DNA of 64,000 nucleotides from Pseudidiomarina homiensis. GTDB lineage: Bacteria > Pseudomonadota > Gammaproteobacteria > Enterobacterales > Alteromonadaceae. The notes under the pieces were generated by a model that made no database searches, was not told the origin of the DNA, and saw nothing but the letters and a program-made list of their open reading frames with translations. Where the stretch lies: contig NZ_PIPX01000003.1 of assembly GCF_003987225.1 (NCBI RefSeq), forward strand, positions 177,172 through 241,171, given 5' to 3'. The position numbers and the translations under genes are program-made. Every line of letters begins with the position of its first letter. The stretch's first letter is position 1. This document shows positions 9,651-19,198 of this stretch, in pieces.

Positions 9651-11501
9651 TTACTGTTCGGGATAAAGCAGGGCTTCATTCACCGTCTGCGTGAGCGGGT
9701 GATAGCCAGGCTTGGCTTGCTGATAAACTTCGCGCGCCCATTTCAGATTGTCGGGCGTTTTCGCCAGCTCACGGTAGAGCGGGCTGACCAGTTTGTTACG
9801 GCCAATAGTAAGCAAGTAGTTACGCAAACGATCCCGCGCTGGTTCATAGTTTTTTACGATCGCTAACTTTAACCATGCGTGCGCAATCTCTGCGTTCTTG
9901 CTTTGCGTCAAGTTAAACTGCTCATCAAGCCGACGCATATTCACGCTGGAAATATCCAGCGGTAGGTTGTTAATGAAATGCAGCCATTCGTGCGTGGTCC
10001 ACTCTTGTGTTGTTAACTGACCCCCTTTTAACCAACGTTGCATTTGCTTTTCAACTTCCGCAAACGCATTTGATGTCGGCTTGGGCGCATCTGCTGGTAA
10101 ACCTGGCTCATGAATCCACTCATTGACCTGTTCCATCGACACGACGTTAGGGTTCTTGGCCAGTAAGTGACGCGCTAAATACGCTTTGAATTCGGCGGTT
10201 GAAATACTTTGGAAGGCGAAGTCATCGAAGTACTGACGCAAGAAGTTATCAAACGTCTCACGACCAAACTTGTTTTCGAGATACACCAAGAACAGTTGGC
10301 CTTTTACATACGGGACCTGCGAAAACACATCATCAGGGTGACGTGTACCCAATTCGAGGTTGAGTACTGTGTCTTTCGACGCCAAGCGTTCCATATTGTC
10401 GAGCAGGTCTTGGTAGCCTAGCGCCAATTCCATTTGCGCACGGCGTTCACCGAATAGCGACTCCATAATGCGATTCTCAACATAACTGGTGAAGCCTTCG
10501 TTAAGCCACAGATCGCGCCAGCTGGCATTGGTCACGAGGTTGCCCGACCATGAATGCGCTAATTCGTGGGCGATAAGGTTAATCAAGGTGCGGTCGCCGG
10601 ACACCACCGTTGGCGTAATGAACGATAACCGTGGATTTTCCATGCCGCCAAATGGGAAACTCGGTGGCAACACCAGCAAATCATAACGATCCCAACGATA
10701 AGGCCCATACATTTCTTCAGTAGCGGTGATCATCGCTGGGGTATCTGCCCATTCCCAAGCAGCGTCATCAATGATGTACGGTTCAGCAAAAACTGCGACA
10801 TTGTCGCTGATCTCTTTCACCACTAACTCGCCCGCAGCGATAGCAATCAGGTACGGCGGGATCGGCTGCGGCATGCTAAACGAATAATTGCCATCAAGCT
10901 CCGGATCGAGACTATTATCAGCACTCATCACCGCCAACATGCCGGCCGGAGTGCGAACGGTTGCATCATAGGTTAAACGCAACGCTGGCGTGTCTTGAAT
11001 CGGAATCCAACTGCGCGCATGAATCGGCTGCGATTGACTGAACATAAACGGAAACTTGCCACTTTGGGTCTGTTCGGGACTCAACCATTGCAGGCCACTG
11101 GCGGTGGGAGCAGTCGCATAGTGAATGCGCAGTTTGTCCGTTGCTTCACCAATGCTTACTGTTAACTCTTGCCCTAAAGTTTCATGGGGTTCGGCGAGTT
11201 CAAAACTGGTTTCTTGCCACGCATTATCTTGCCAAATTTCTGCTTTGCTGATGGTCAGCTCACGCGTGTCCATGTGCACGGTGGTTGCATCGTTACTTTT
11301 GCGCACTAAATCGTAGGTCGCGGTACCGCGTAGTTGTTTCGCCTCAAAATCAACGGTCAAATCAAGTTCCAGATGAGGTGTTGTCACTTCCTGCAATTTT
11401 GCATAGCTATGTGCATCTTCAGCCCATGCACTTTGGCTACTGGCGGCGGCCATGACTGTTGCCGCATACGCCCACTGTTTTAGGTTGTACTTTGTCGCCA
11501 T
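9651..11501 (-). CDS. M1 family metallo-aminopeptidase (leukotriene A4 hydrolase type), exported
   Basis: A signal peptide of about 27 residues (ending SAWA) precedes an M1 aminopeptidase. The GGMEN exopeptidase motif is at 285-289, the zinc motif HELAH at 312-316 and the third ligand E335 in WLNEGF. The C-terminal part resembles the helical domain of leukotriene A4 hydrolases. The 616-residue layout matches cold-active aminopeptidases described from Colwellia and Pseudoalteromonas. It probably trims peptides in the periplasm or outside the cell, suiting a protein-degrading marine lifestyle. It diverges from rsmE across 51 bases. Confidence 0.88.
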   Translation of the reverse strand: MATKYNLKQWAYAATVMAAASSQSAWAEDAHSYAKLQEVTTPHLELDLTVDFEAKQLRGTATYDLVRKSNDATTVHMDTRELTISKAEIWQDNAWQETSFELAEPHETLGQELTVSIGEATDKLRIHYATAPTASGLQWLSPEQTQSGKFPFMFSQSQPIHARSWIPIQDTPALRLTYDATVRTPAGMLAVMSADNSLDPELDGNYSFSMPQPIPPYLIAIAAGELVVKEISDNVAVFAEPYIIDDAAWEWADTPAMITATEEMYGPYRWDRYDLLVLPPSFPFGGMENPRLSFITPTVVSGDRTLINLIAHELAHSWSGNLVTNASWRDLWLNEGFTSYVENRIMESLFGERRAQMELALGYQDLLDNMERLASKDTVLNLELGTRHPDDVFSQVPYVKGQLFLVYLENKFGRETFDNFLRQYFDDFAFQSISTAEFKAYLARHLLAKNPNVVSMEQVNEWIHEPGLPADAPKPTSNAFAEVEKQMQRWLKGGQLTTQEWTTHEWLHFINNLPLDISSVNMRRLDEQFNLTQSKNAEIAHAWLKLAIVKNYEPARDRLRNYLLTIGRNKLVSPLYRELAKTPDNLKWAREVYQQAKPGYHPLTQTVNEALLYPEQ

Positions 11502-11552
11502 GTTGGGTTTCCTTCTGATAAGATGATGACGTTAGTTAATTAGGATCATGTT

Positions 11553-12329
11553 ATGCGAGTACCGCGAATTTATCACCCTTTGCTTGACGCTTTACCCGAA
11601 AATAGTGAACAACCGAGCTTAGCAGAGGGTCAAGTCTTCGCTTTAGGCGATGAAGCAGCCAACCATGTCGGTCGTGTGTTACGCATGACTGCAGGCCAAG
11701 CGCTCGAGGTCTTTACCGGCGACGGCTACGATTACAGCGCCGAGATTGTCAGCGCCAGCAAGAAAAACGTCGAGGTTCGCATCACTGGCTTGCAATTCAA
11801 TCAAAGCGAATCACCCATTAAGATTCATTTGGGCCAGGGCATTTCGCGCGGTGATCGTATGGACTTTGTCTTGCAAAAGTCTGTCGAACTAGGGGTGCAT
11901 AGCATCACGCCCTTATTTACCGAACGTTGCGGCGTTAAGCTCAGTGGTGAGCGACTCGAAAAAAAGCGCCAGCAGTGGCAAAAAATCGTGGTTAGTGCTT
12001 GCGAACAAAGTGGCCGAGCTGTGGTACCCAAGGTGCATCCACCTGTTTCACTCGCACAGTGGCTACAAGACTTACCGCAAGCGCTGCGCTTGACGCTCGA
12101 CCCGCAAGCCCCAAAGGCATTGCGTGAACAACAACTTAGCAACGACCTTGTGCAGTTACTCATTGGCCCGGAGGGCGGTCTAACCGATGCCGAAGTCGCA
12201 ACTGCGGCGGCCGCCGAATTCCAAGCCGTGCAACTAGGTCCTCGCGTGTTACGCACTGAAACCGCTGCGTTAACAGCGTTATCCGTCGTGCAATATCAAT
12301 TCGGCGATCTCGCCGGCAGCGCAAACTAA
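11553..12329 (+). CDS. rsmE: 16S rRNA (uracil-1498-N3)-methyltransferase
   Basis: RsmE methylates U1498 of 16S rRNA using S-adenosylmethionine and is a SPOUT-class knotted methyltransferase. The C-terminal knot motifs are LLIGPEGGL (203-210, GPEGG at 205-209) and LGPRVLRTETA (228-238), which bind the cofactor. The N-terminal PUA-like domain contains NHVGRVLRM at 38-45. The length of 258 residues is slightly above the usual 243-250. It begins the conserved run rsmE-gshB-yqgE-ruvX, also found in E. coli. Confidence 0.94.
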   Translation: MRVPRIYHPLLDALPENSEQPSLAEGQVFALGDEAANHVGRVLRMTAGQALEVFTGDGYDYSAEIVSASKKNVEVRITGLQFNQSESPIKIHLGQGISRGDRMDFVLQKSVELGVHSITPLFTERCGVKLSGERLEKKRQQWQKIVVSACEQSGRAVVPKVHPPVSLAQWLQDLPQALRLTLDPQAPKALREQQLSNDLVQLLIGPEGGLTDAEVATAAAAEFQAVQLGPRVLRTETAALTALSVVQYQFGDLAGSAN

Positions 12330-12348
12330 TTTACTCAGGAGCTCAACC

Positions 12349-13293
12349 ATGAAGTTAGCTATGATTATGGACCCTATCGCGAGCGTGAAAACCTACAAGG
12401 ATACGAGCTTCCGTCTGTTACTCGAAGCCCAAGCGCGAGGTTACGAATGCCATTACCTCGAGATGCACGATTTGTCATTGGTACAAGGGCAACCCATGGC
12501 GCGCAGTCGCACGGTCAAAGTGGTCGATCAACCTGACGACTTTTATCAGCTTGGTGAGGTTGTTGAGCAGCCGTTGGCTGATTTCGATGTGATCATGATG
12601 CGCAAGGATCCGCCGTTTGATACCGAATATGTCTACGCGACCTACATGTTAGAATTGGCCGAGCAAGCTGGTGCGTTGGTCGTCAACAAGCCGCAAAGCT
12701 TACGCGACTGCAATGAAAAGTTATTTACCGCTTGGTTCGCTGACCTGACACCACCGACCATCGTTACCCGTCGTGCCGAGCAAATTAGAGCGTTTCATCA
12801 AGAACACCAAGACATTATCTTGAAACCGCTCGATGGGATGGGTGGCGCATCGATTTTTCGTGTTGGTGCGGACGGCAACAACCTCGGTGTCATTATCGAA
12901 ACCCTGACTGCCCACGGTACCCGCTATGCCATGATTCAGCGCTACATGCCGGAGATCAAAGACGGCGATAAACGTATTCTGATTATCGACGGTGAACCCA
13001 TGCCCTACTCACTCGCACGCGTTCCTTCGGCTGGTGAAACCCGCGGTAACCTAGCCGCTGGTGGCAGCGGTCGACCGCAACCGCTCAGCGATAGCGACTG
13101 GGAATTGGCCCGTCGTGTTGGTCCTGAACTAAAGCGTCGAGGCTTGTTCTTGGTAGGCTTGGACGTGATTGGCGACCGCATCACCGAAATAAATGTGACC
13201 AGCCCCACTTGTATGCGCGAGATCGAAGCCGCATATGACATTAATATAGCTGGACAACTTTTTAGCGCCATTGAAGCGCGTAAAAAAGCTTAA
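12349..13293 (+). CDS. gshB: glutathione synthetase
   Basis: This ATP-grasp ligase joins gamma-glutamylcysteine and glycine to make glutathione. The N-terminus KLAMIMDPI, the ATP-binding stretch ILKPLDGMGGASIF, and the C-terminal EINVTSPTCMREIE with metal-binding residues are all present. The length of 314 residues equals the family norm. An AGGAG lies before the ATG. It sits 19 bases after rsmE and 21 before yqgE, so the cluster is one operon. Confidence 0.95.
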   Translation: MKLAMIMDPIASVKTYKDTSFRLLLEAQARGYECHYLEMHDLSLVQGQPMARSRTVKVVDQPDDFYQLGEVVEQPLADFDVIMMRKDPPFDTEYVYATYMLELAEQAGALVVNKPQSLRDCNEKLFTAWFADLTPPTIVTRRAEQIRAFHQEHQDIILKPLDGMGGASIFRVGADGNNLGVIIETLTAHGTRYAMIQRYMPEIKDGDKRILIIDGEPMPYSLARVPSAGETRGNLAAGGSGRPQPLSDSDWELARRVGPELKRRGLFLVGLDVIGDRITEINVTSPTCMREIEAAYDINIAGQLFSAIEARKKA

Positions 13294-13314
13294 TGCGCTA
13301 AGGCTGAGAGGTTT

Positions 13315-13881
13315 ATGGAAGCACTGACGAATTTACAGAATCACTTTTTAATTGCCATGCCTGATATGGAAGATCCGTTTTTCCATCGCTCGGTCACCTA
13401 TATTTGTGAACACAATGAAGAAGGTGCCATGGGGTTAGTGATCAACCAACCGATTGAGTTGAATGTTGCCAAAGTCCTCGAGCAACTTGAAATCGTCGTG
13501 CCTGAACAGTCCGTCATGTTCGACAAACCAGTGTTTGCCGGCGGTCCGTTGGCCCGTGACCGTGGCTTTGTGTTGCACGGCTCTAGCAACGATTGGAACA
13601 GCTCTGCGCACATTAGTGATGACATCATGATCACCACTTCCAAAGACATCCTTGAAGCCATGGGACGTAACCAAGCTCCCGAGAACTTTATTTTGACCCT
13701 CGGCTACGCGGGTTGGGAAGCAGGGCAACTTGAACGTGAATTGGCCGACAACAGCTGGCTGACCATTCCTGCGGACCCAGATATCTTGTTCCACACGCCA
13801 AGTAGTGAGCGTTGGCAGCGCGCCACTGAGAAGCTTGGTTTTCACGCTTGGCAACTTGGTCCGGGGGCTGGGCACGCATGA
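13315..13881 (+). CDS. yqgE: YqgE/AlgH family protein
   Basis: This 188-residue protein of the DUF179/AlgH family shows the family blocks [17 protein letters not shown] at the N-terminus, [10 protein letters not shown] at about 38-47 and [14 protein letters not shown] near the middle. Its molecular role is not established; the Pseudomonas homologue AlgH has been linked to regulation of alginate and other traits. It is a soluble protein with no signal peptide. Its stop overlaps the ruvX start as ATGA, a coupling seen widely in gammaproteobacteria. Confidence 0.92.
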   Translation: MEALTNLQNHFLIAMPDMEDPFFHRSVTYICEHNEEGAMGLVINQPIELNVAKVLEQLEIVVPEQSVMFDKPVFAGGPLARDRGFVLHGSSNDWNSSAHISDDIMITTSKDILEAMGRNQAPENFILTLGYAGWEAGQLERELADNSWLTIPADPDILFHTPSSERWQRATEKLGFHAWQLGPGAGHA

Positions 13882-14288
13882 GCCAACTGCTGGGCTTTGA
13901 CTTCGGTACCCACAACATCGGCGTTGCGGTTGGCCAAACTGTTACCGGCACCGCCTCGCCATTACCAGCATTAAAAGCTAAGGATGGTCAACCCGACTGG
14001 GTGAAGGTCGAGAAAATCATCGCCGAGTGGCAACCTAAGCTGTTGGTCGTTGGCCTGCCCTTGAACATGGATGGTAGTGAGCAACCACTTACTGATTTAG
14101 CCAGAAAGTTCGCTAACCGCCTGCACGGCCGTTTTGGCTTGCCGATAGAGCTGCAAGATGAACGCTTGACCACGGTCGCAGCGAAAGAGGAGTTGTTCGC
14201 TCGCGGCGGCTACCGCGAGCTGAGTAAGGACAAGATCGATAGCGCTGCAGCGCAATTGATCCTCGAAGACTATCTGGCCAACCTCTAA
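13878..14288 (+). CDS. ruvX: Holliday junction resolvase-like RuvX (YqgF)
   Basis: This 136-residue RNase H-fold nuclease matures the 5' end of 16S rRNA in E. coli and was first predicted to be a Holliday junction resolvase. The fold's first acidic strand is [14 protein letters not shown] (residues 6-19), the second is in [14 protein letters not shown], and the last acidic residue is in [13 protein letters not shown] chose the ATG at 13878 overlapping the yqgE stop; an earlier in-frame ATG at 13848 adds ten residues unlike the family. Confidence 0.93.
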   Translation: MSQLLGFDFGTHNIGVAVGQTVTGTASPLPALKAKDGQPDWVKVEKIIAEWQPKLLVVGLPLNMDGSEQPLTDLARKFANRLHGRFGLPIELQDERLTTVAAKEELFARGGYRELSKDKIDSAAAQLILEDYLANL

Positions 14289-14297
14289 GCCATCGAT

Positions 14298-15683
14298 TTA
14301 CAAATTTTCTTCCGCGTATTGTGCCAAGTTACTGCGCACCACACCGTTTAAGTTGACGGTAGCACTGCCCGGATAATCTTTAAAACGCTCGACGATATAG
14401 GTCAGGCCTGAAGTTACCGCTGTCAAATAATAACTATCAATCTGCGCCAAGTTACCGGAACAAATAATCTTCGTGCCGGTGCCACAACGGGTAATTATTG
14501 TTTTCAGTTGCGAGGCAGTAAGGTTCTGCGACTCATCAAGCAAGACAATAGCGTTTTGAATACTACGACCGCGCATAAAGTTCAGTGACTTAAACTGAAT
14601 ATTCGCCTTATTCATGATGTAGTTGAGACTCGAATCCATGCTTTCATCATGTTTATGGAGCACTTCTAACGAGTCGGTAATGGCCGCCAGCCATGGCGCC
14701 ATTTTTTCCTCTTCGGTGCCCGGCAAATAACCGATCGACTCAGCGATTTCAGGCGTGTTCCGCGTAACAATAATCTTTTCGTAAATACCTTGTTCAATCA
14801 CCAGCTCTAGCGCTGATGCCAGTGCCAACAGGGTTTTACCACTACCTGCAGGCCCCGTGAGAATCACCAAATCGATACTCGGGTCGAGCAAGGCATTCAT
14901 GGCCATTGCTTGATAAATATTCTTTGGATGAATCCCCCATGCGTGGTAACTCATCATGCGTTCGAAACCTAAGTCGTGTATCCGCACATGTTCGCTATCG
15001 TAGCCCACCACTTTGGCAGCAAAATGCTCTGTTTCATCAATCAGATACTGATTACGGAACACCGTCGGCAACACGGCACGTTCAACTTCATGAAAGGTCT
15101 CTCGGCCTTCTTGCACACTCGTCACTTCGCCAACGTTTTGCCAGAAATCGCCTTCTAACTCGACGAAGCCTTTTGACAAAAAGCGAATATCATCGATCAA
15201 TTGGTCAGTGCGATAGTCCTCGACAAACTTGATGCCAGCACCTTTCGCCTTCAAACGCATGTTGATGTCTTTTGTCACCAACACCACTTTGGTCTGGCTA
15301 TGCTTCTTTTGTAACTCAAGCGCTGCTTGAATAATACGGTGGTCGTTTTCCGACAAGTTCAGCACCGAATCGGTTTGCTTTAATTGGTAGTCAGGAAAGA
15401 TTGCTAACGTACCTTCAGCATGGTGCGCACCCTGCATACGACTTAAGGGCACACCGGCCAAAATTTCCTCCGGACTCGCGTCTTTCAATGCATCTTCGAG
15501 CGAGCGAATGGCTACACGCGCTTCGCGGCTTACATCTTTATGACGATCTTTTATATTGTCGAGCTCTTCTAGCACGACCATGGGAATGACGACGTTGTGT
15601 TCTTCAAAATTCAGGAAAGCGAGGGGTTCATGGAGTAAGATGTTGGTGTCTAACAGATAATATTTGGGCGTTGTTTCTGTCAT
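14298..15683 (-). CDS. PIN domain-PhoH family ATPase (YlaK-type)
   Basis: An N-terminal PIN nuclease domain (acidic D12 in LLDTNILLH, E40 in VVLEELD, D139 in VTKDINMR) is fused to a PhoH-type ATPase with Walker A GPAGSGKT at 277-284 and Walker B LLDESQN near 380. Such PIN-PhoH proteins have ATP-dependent helicase and RNase activity in mycobacteria; their role in gammaproteobacteria is not well known. The ATG at 15683 has GAGG upstream. The gene converges with ruvX (nine-base gap) and diverges from rapA. Confidence 0.88.
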   Translation of the reverse strand: MTETTPKYYLLDTNILLHEPLAFLNFEEHNVVIPMVVLEELDNIKDRHKDVSREARVAIRSLEDALKDASPEEILAGVPLSRMQGAHHAEGTLAIFPDYQLKQTDSVLNLSENDHRIIQAALELQKKHSQTKVVLVTKDINMRLKAKGAGIKFVEDYRTDQLIDDIRFLSKGFVELEGDFWQNVGEVTSVQEGRETFHEVERAVLPTVFRNQYLIDETEHFAAKVVGYDSEHVRIHDLGFERMMSYHAWGIHPKNIYQAMAMNALLDPSIDLVILTGPAGSGKTLLALASALELVIEQGIYEKIIVTRNTPEIAESIGYLPGTEEEKMAPWLAAITDSLEVLHKHDESMDSSLNYIMNKANIQFKSLNFMRGRSIQNAIVLLDESQNLTASQLKTIITRCGTGTKIICSGNLAQIDSYYLTAVTSGLTYIVERFKDYPGSATVNLNGVVRSNLAQYAEENL

Positions 15684-15769
15684 GCGCAACCTCAAGCAGC
15701 AGGAATGTTTAATTATAATTTTTGCGTGCCAAGCAACTTTAAGACTAGCGCAGATTTCATGAAAATGAT

Positions 15770-15798
15770 GTGAAGAATGAAAAAAATTTCGCTACCAT
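15770..15798 (+). promoter_or_regulatory. possible sigma70 promoter of rapA
   Basis: GTGAAG (15770-15775) and TACCAT (15793-15798) are spaced by 17 bases, giving a leader of about 35 bases before the rapA ATG at 15840. The -35 box is weak. A separate TATAAT near 15714 could serve either strand. Confidence 0.3.
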
Positions 15799-15839
15799 GT
15801 GCGCCCTTTTGCAAGTCGCAGTTAGTAGAGGAAGTTTGC

Positions 15840-18545
15840 ATGACCCAAAGCACGGTACAAGATCCTGCACAAGCGTTTGTTGCTGGCCAGCGTTGGCTTA
15901 GCGAAACCGAACTCGAGCAAGGACTCGGCCTGATCACTCAGGTCAATGGCCGCATGCTAACTGTGCTGTTTCCCGCGACCGGGGAGCTGCGTCACTACGC
16001 TAGCCAACAGGCACCCTTGGCCCGTTACCAATTACTGCCCGACGATCGCGGTCAGCATGCTGACGGCTGGTGGTTCCGTGTCACTGAGATCAGCGTAAGC
16101 AATCATATTGTCACTTATCACGGACTGCGCGAAGACACTGCTGAAGAGGTCACGCTACCCGAGGCACAATTGGCCGCCCAGGTTGCCACCCAGCATCCGC
16201 TCACACGCATTCTTGCTGGCAAGACCGACCGCCTTGATATGTATCGCCTGCGCCAACAAGCGCAGCAACACCTGCAGCGTTGGCAGCAAAGTAAAGTCAG
16301 CGGCTTACTCGGTGCCCGAGCACAACTGCTTCCGCATCAACTCTATATTGCCTACACCGTTGCCGATCGTTTTCAACCACGCGTGTTACTGGCCGATGAA
16401 GTGGGGCTTGGCAAAACGATTGAAGCAGGCATGATCTTGCAACGCCGTTTATTAACCGGTCGCAGCCAACGTGCACTGATCATTGTCCCTGATAGCCTAT
16501 GCCATCAGTGGTTAGTTGAGCTGAAACGACGCTTCGCGTTGGCCTTCAGCCTATTTGATAAGGAACGTTGCGACACCTTAAGTGACGACCACGAGAATGT
16601 GTTCGCCGCCGAGCAACTCATCCTACTACCACAAAGCTTACTCGATGACGCACAATGGTTGACGCAATTGCTCACCGCCGACTTTGATCTGCTGATTGTC
16701 GATGAAGCGCACCGCGTCGAACCCGAATCAGATCACTTTATCCAACTGCAGCAACTCACCGCGGCAATTGGTAGTGTTCTGCTACTAACAGCAACACCGG
16801 AACAAGCAGGCATGACTGCACACTTTGCGCGCCTGCAGTTACTCGACCCCGACCGTTTTCATGATTTCGAAGCGTTTCTTCGCGAGCAAGAAAACTATCA
16901 AGCACTCTCGCCAATGGCGGAAGTCCTTGCTAAACATGGTGCGGAAAAACTCCTCGACCGCGTGCTTGACTTCTATGGCACTGGCCGGCTGATGTTCCGC
17001 AACAGTCGCGCCCATATCGGCGGGTTCCCAGAACGCCAGTTACACACCTACGAATTGACCGAGCTCGAGCTCGAAGGCGCGGATACTTTTACTGGTAAAG
17101 CACACTGGTTACGCCAATTACTGCAACAACACAAAAACGAAAAAGTCGTGTTAATTTGTGGTTCGTCACTGACCGTACAAGAGCTCTACGATTATTTACG
17201 TATCGAGCATGGCATTCACGCTGCGGTGTTCCATGAGGGCATGACGCTGTTAGAACGTGACCGCGCCGCCGAATTTTTTGCCAGCCCTGAAGAAGGTTGT
17301 CCGATTCTATTGTGTTCCGAAATCGGCAGCGAAGGGCGCAACTTCCAGTTTGCCCAGCACTTGGTGTTGTTTGATTTACCGACGCATCCCGACTTGCTCG
17401 AGCAACGTATTGGCCGCCTGGACCGAATTGGGCAAAGCGCTACCGTACACATCCACGTCCCCGTAGTGCTCGGCACCCGTGATGACCTTTTACTGCAGTG
17501 GTACGAAGCCATGCAAGCATTTGCGCAACCCAATGCAGTCGGATCACTTATCTATGACGCTTATGCCAACGAGCTGGCTCGTTTTATCAACGCCGCTGAC
17601 ACTGATGAAGATGATGACGCTGACGCCTTTGACGCATTACTGAACGCTACTGCACAACGCGCGGCGGAGTTGCGCGAAAGTATTGGCAATGGTCGCGACA
17701 AGTTGCAAGAACTGAATGCATTTCGTCCGCAGCAAGCGCAAGCCATTGTCGCTGAAGTTGCCGCTCATGAGCGCAGCGCTGAGCTCGCCGCCTTTATGCA
17801 AGAGTTTTGGGCGCGCTTCGGGGTTGATTACGATGCCCTTAACGATAACAGCGGTTGGTTACGGCCAACGGAGCATATGCGCGTGACCTTGCCAGGACTA
17901 CCCGATGAAGGCATCACTGTGACCTTTTCCCGCGACTATGCCTTGGCACATGAACACGTCGAGTTCCTCACATGGGATCATCCACAAGTGCAACATGCAC
18001 TCGAGCTTTTGACACGTGACAGCTATGGTTCAACCTGTGTCGCATTGATGCAAAACCGCGCCTTACCGGCTGGAGCTTGGTTTGTGGAGCTCAATTTCAG
18101 CAGCCAGCTTACCACTGCTGCGCGTCTGGTTGCGCAAGAGTTTTACCCGCAACAAAGCTTGCGCGTGCTGTTAGATAGCCAAGGTCGTGATTTAACCACG
18201 CGTGTTGCTGCTGGAGCCCTTGATCAGCAATTACAATTTATCGATAAAAAGCAAGCGCGACAGCTTATGCAGCAATTACGCCAGCAGCTACAGCAGCACA
18301 TTAAGGCGGCATGGGAGCCAGCTGAACAGCAACAGCAGCAACGTGTTGTTCAAGCACAACAGCAACTCACGCAGACCATGCAAGCTGCCCAGCAACGGTT
18401 ACAAGAACTGAAACAGCGCAACCCAGCGGTACGGCAAGCTGAAGTTGATGCACTGACCGAGCGTGAACAGCAACTGCAACAGGCACTCAAACAGCCGCTG
18501 TTACAGCTTGATAGTGTGCGCGTTATGGTGAACATGCCCGCATGA
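15840..18545 (+). CDS. rapA: RNA polymerase-associated ATPase RapA
   Basis: RapA is a Swi2/Snf2 translocase that binds RNA polymerase and helps recycle it after transcription. N-terminal Tudor-like domains (GQRWLSETELEQGLGLI and following) precede the ATPase, with DEVGLGKT at 186-193 and DEAH at 288-291. The second helicase lobe ends in QRIGRLDRIGQ. The C-terminus is glutamine-rich and likely coiled coil. At 901 residues it is shorter than the 968 of E. coli. I chose the ATG at 15840 because AGAGGA precedes it and the family's GQRW motif follows closely; a more upstream ATG adds an unrelated stretch. It overlaps rluA as ATGA. Confidence 0.93.
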   Translation: MTQSTVQDPAQAFVAGQRWLSETELEQGLGLITQVNGRMLTVLFPATGELRHYASQQAPLARYQLLPDDRGQHADGWWFRVTEISVSNHIVTYHGLREDTAEEVTLPEAQLAAQVATQHPLTRILAGKTDRLDMYRLRQQAQQHLQRWQQSKVSGLLGARAQLLPHQLYIAYTVADRFQPRVLLADEVGLGKTIEAGMILQRRLLTGRSQRALIIVPDSLCHQWLVELKRRFALAFSLFDKERCDTLSDDHENVFAAEQLILLPQSLLDDAQWLTQLLTADFDLLIVDEAHRVEPESDHFIQLQQLTAAIGSVLLLTATPEQAGMTAHFARLQLLDPDRFHDFEAFLREQENYQALSPMAEVLAKHGAEKLLDRVLDFYGTGRLMFRNSRAHIGGFPERQLHTYELTELELEGADTFTGKAHWLRQLLQQHKNEKVVLICGSSLTVQELYDYLRIEHGIHAAVFHEGMTLLERDRAAEFFASPEEGCPILLCSEIGSEGRNFQFAQHLVLFDLPTHPDLLEQRIGRLDRIGQSATVHIHVPVVLGTRDDLLLQWYEAMQAFAQPNAVGSLIYDAYANELARFINAADTDEDDDADAFDALLNATAQRAAELRESIGNGRDKLQELNAFRPQQAQAIVAEVAAHERSAELAAFMQEFWARFGVDYDALNDNSGWLRPTEHMRVTLPGLPDEGITVTFSRDYALAHEHVEFLTWDHPQVQHALELLTRDSYGSTCVALMQNRALPAGAWFVELNFSSQLTTAARLVAQEFYPQQSLRVLLDSQGRDLTTRVAAGALDQQLQFIDKKQARQLMQQLRQQLQQHIKAAWEPAEQQQQQRVVQAQQQLTQTMQAAQQRLQELKQRNPAVRQAEVDALTEREQQLQQALKQPLLQLDSVRVMVNMPA

Positions 18546-19198
18546 CACTACTTCATTATGCGCCACCTACCGACCCATACTTGACACTGGTGCATCAGGA
18601 TGACGCCTTGGTGGTGGTGAATAAACCCGCGGGACTACTTAGTGTGCCAGGGAAAGATCCTGCCCACCGCGATTCAGTTTGGGCTCGTGTCACACGGGTG
18701 TTCCCAGATGCGCGTATTGTGCATCGGTTGGACATGGCGACCTCAGGCTTGCTGGTGTTGGCGCTTGGTAAGCAGGCACAAGCGCATCTGCAGCGCCAGT
18801 TTGAACGGCGGGTGGTACGCAAATACTACCGCGCAAAAGTGGCCGGGCAGCTACCGGCACAACGTGGCAGTATTGAGCTCGCCATGCGCTGCGACTGGCC
18901 CAATCGCCCGCGACAGATGATCGATCTGATCGAAGGCCGCCATGCGCAAACCCGTTATCAAGTGGTGAGCTATCAAGATGGGGTAAGCGAAGTACTGTTA
19001 TTCCCGGTAACAGGCCGGTCACATCAATTACGGGTACACATGCAAGTGCTCGGCACACCTATTTTAGGTGACAAGTTTTACGCTGACGCTGAGGCTTATG
19101 CCGCAGCGCCACGCTTACTCCTACATGCCGAGGAGATTGGGTTCTCGCATCCGCACACCGAACAGCCCATTAACTTTCACTGCCCTGCTGACTTTTAA
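18542..19198 (+). CDS. rluA: pseudouridine synthase RluA
   Basis: RluA makes pseudouridine at position 746 of 23S rRNA and 32 of some tRNAs. The catalytic aspartate is D64 in HRLDMATSG. The 218-residue protein lacks an S4 domain, as expected of RluA itself rather than RluC or RluD. The C-terminal block VTGRSHQLRVHM is typical. It overlaps the rapA stop by four bases; rapA-rluA pairing is conserved in enterobacteria. Its last 29 bases overlap the 3' end of djlA on the other strand. Confidence 0.92.
   Translation: MTLLHYAPPTDPYLTLVHQDDALVVVNKPAGLLSVPGKDPAHRDSVWARVTRVFPDARIVHRLDMATSGLLVLALGKQAQAHLQRQFERRVVRKYYRAKVAGQLPAQRGSIELAMRCDWPNRPRQMIDLIEGRHAQTRYQVVSYQDGVSEVLLFPVTGRSHQLRVHMQVLGTPILGDKFYADAEAYAAAPRLLLHAEEIGFSHPHTEQPINFHCPADF

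Noticed and set aside
18300..18520. CAG/CAA-rich stretch as a simple repeat
   Set aside because: It encodes the glutamine-rich coiled coil of RapA in the right frame and is not a tandem array.
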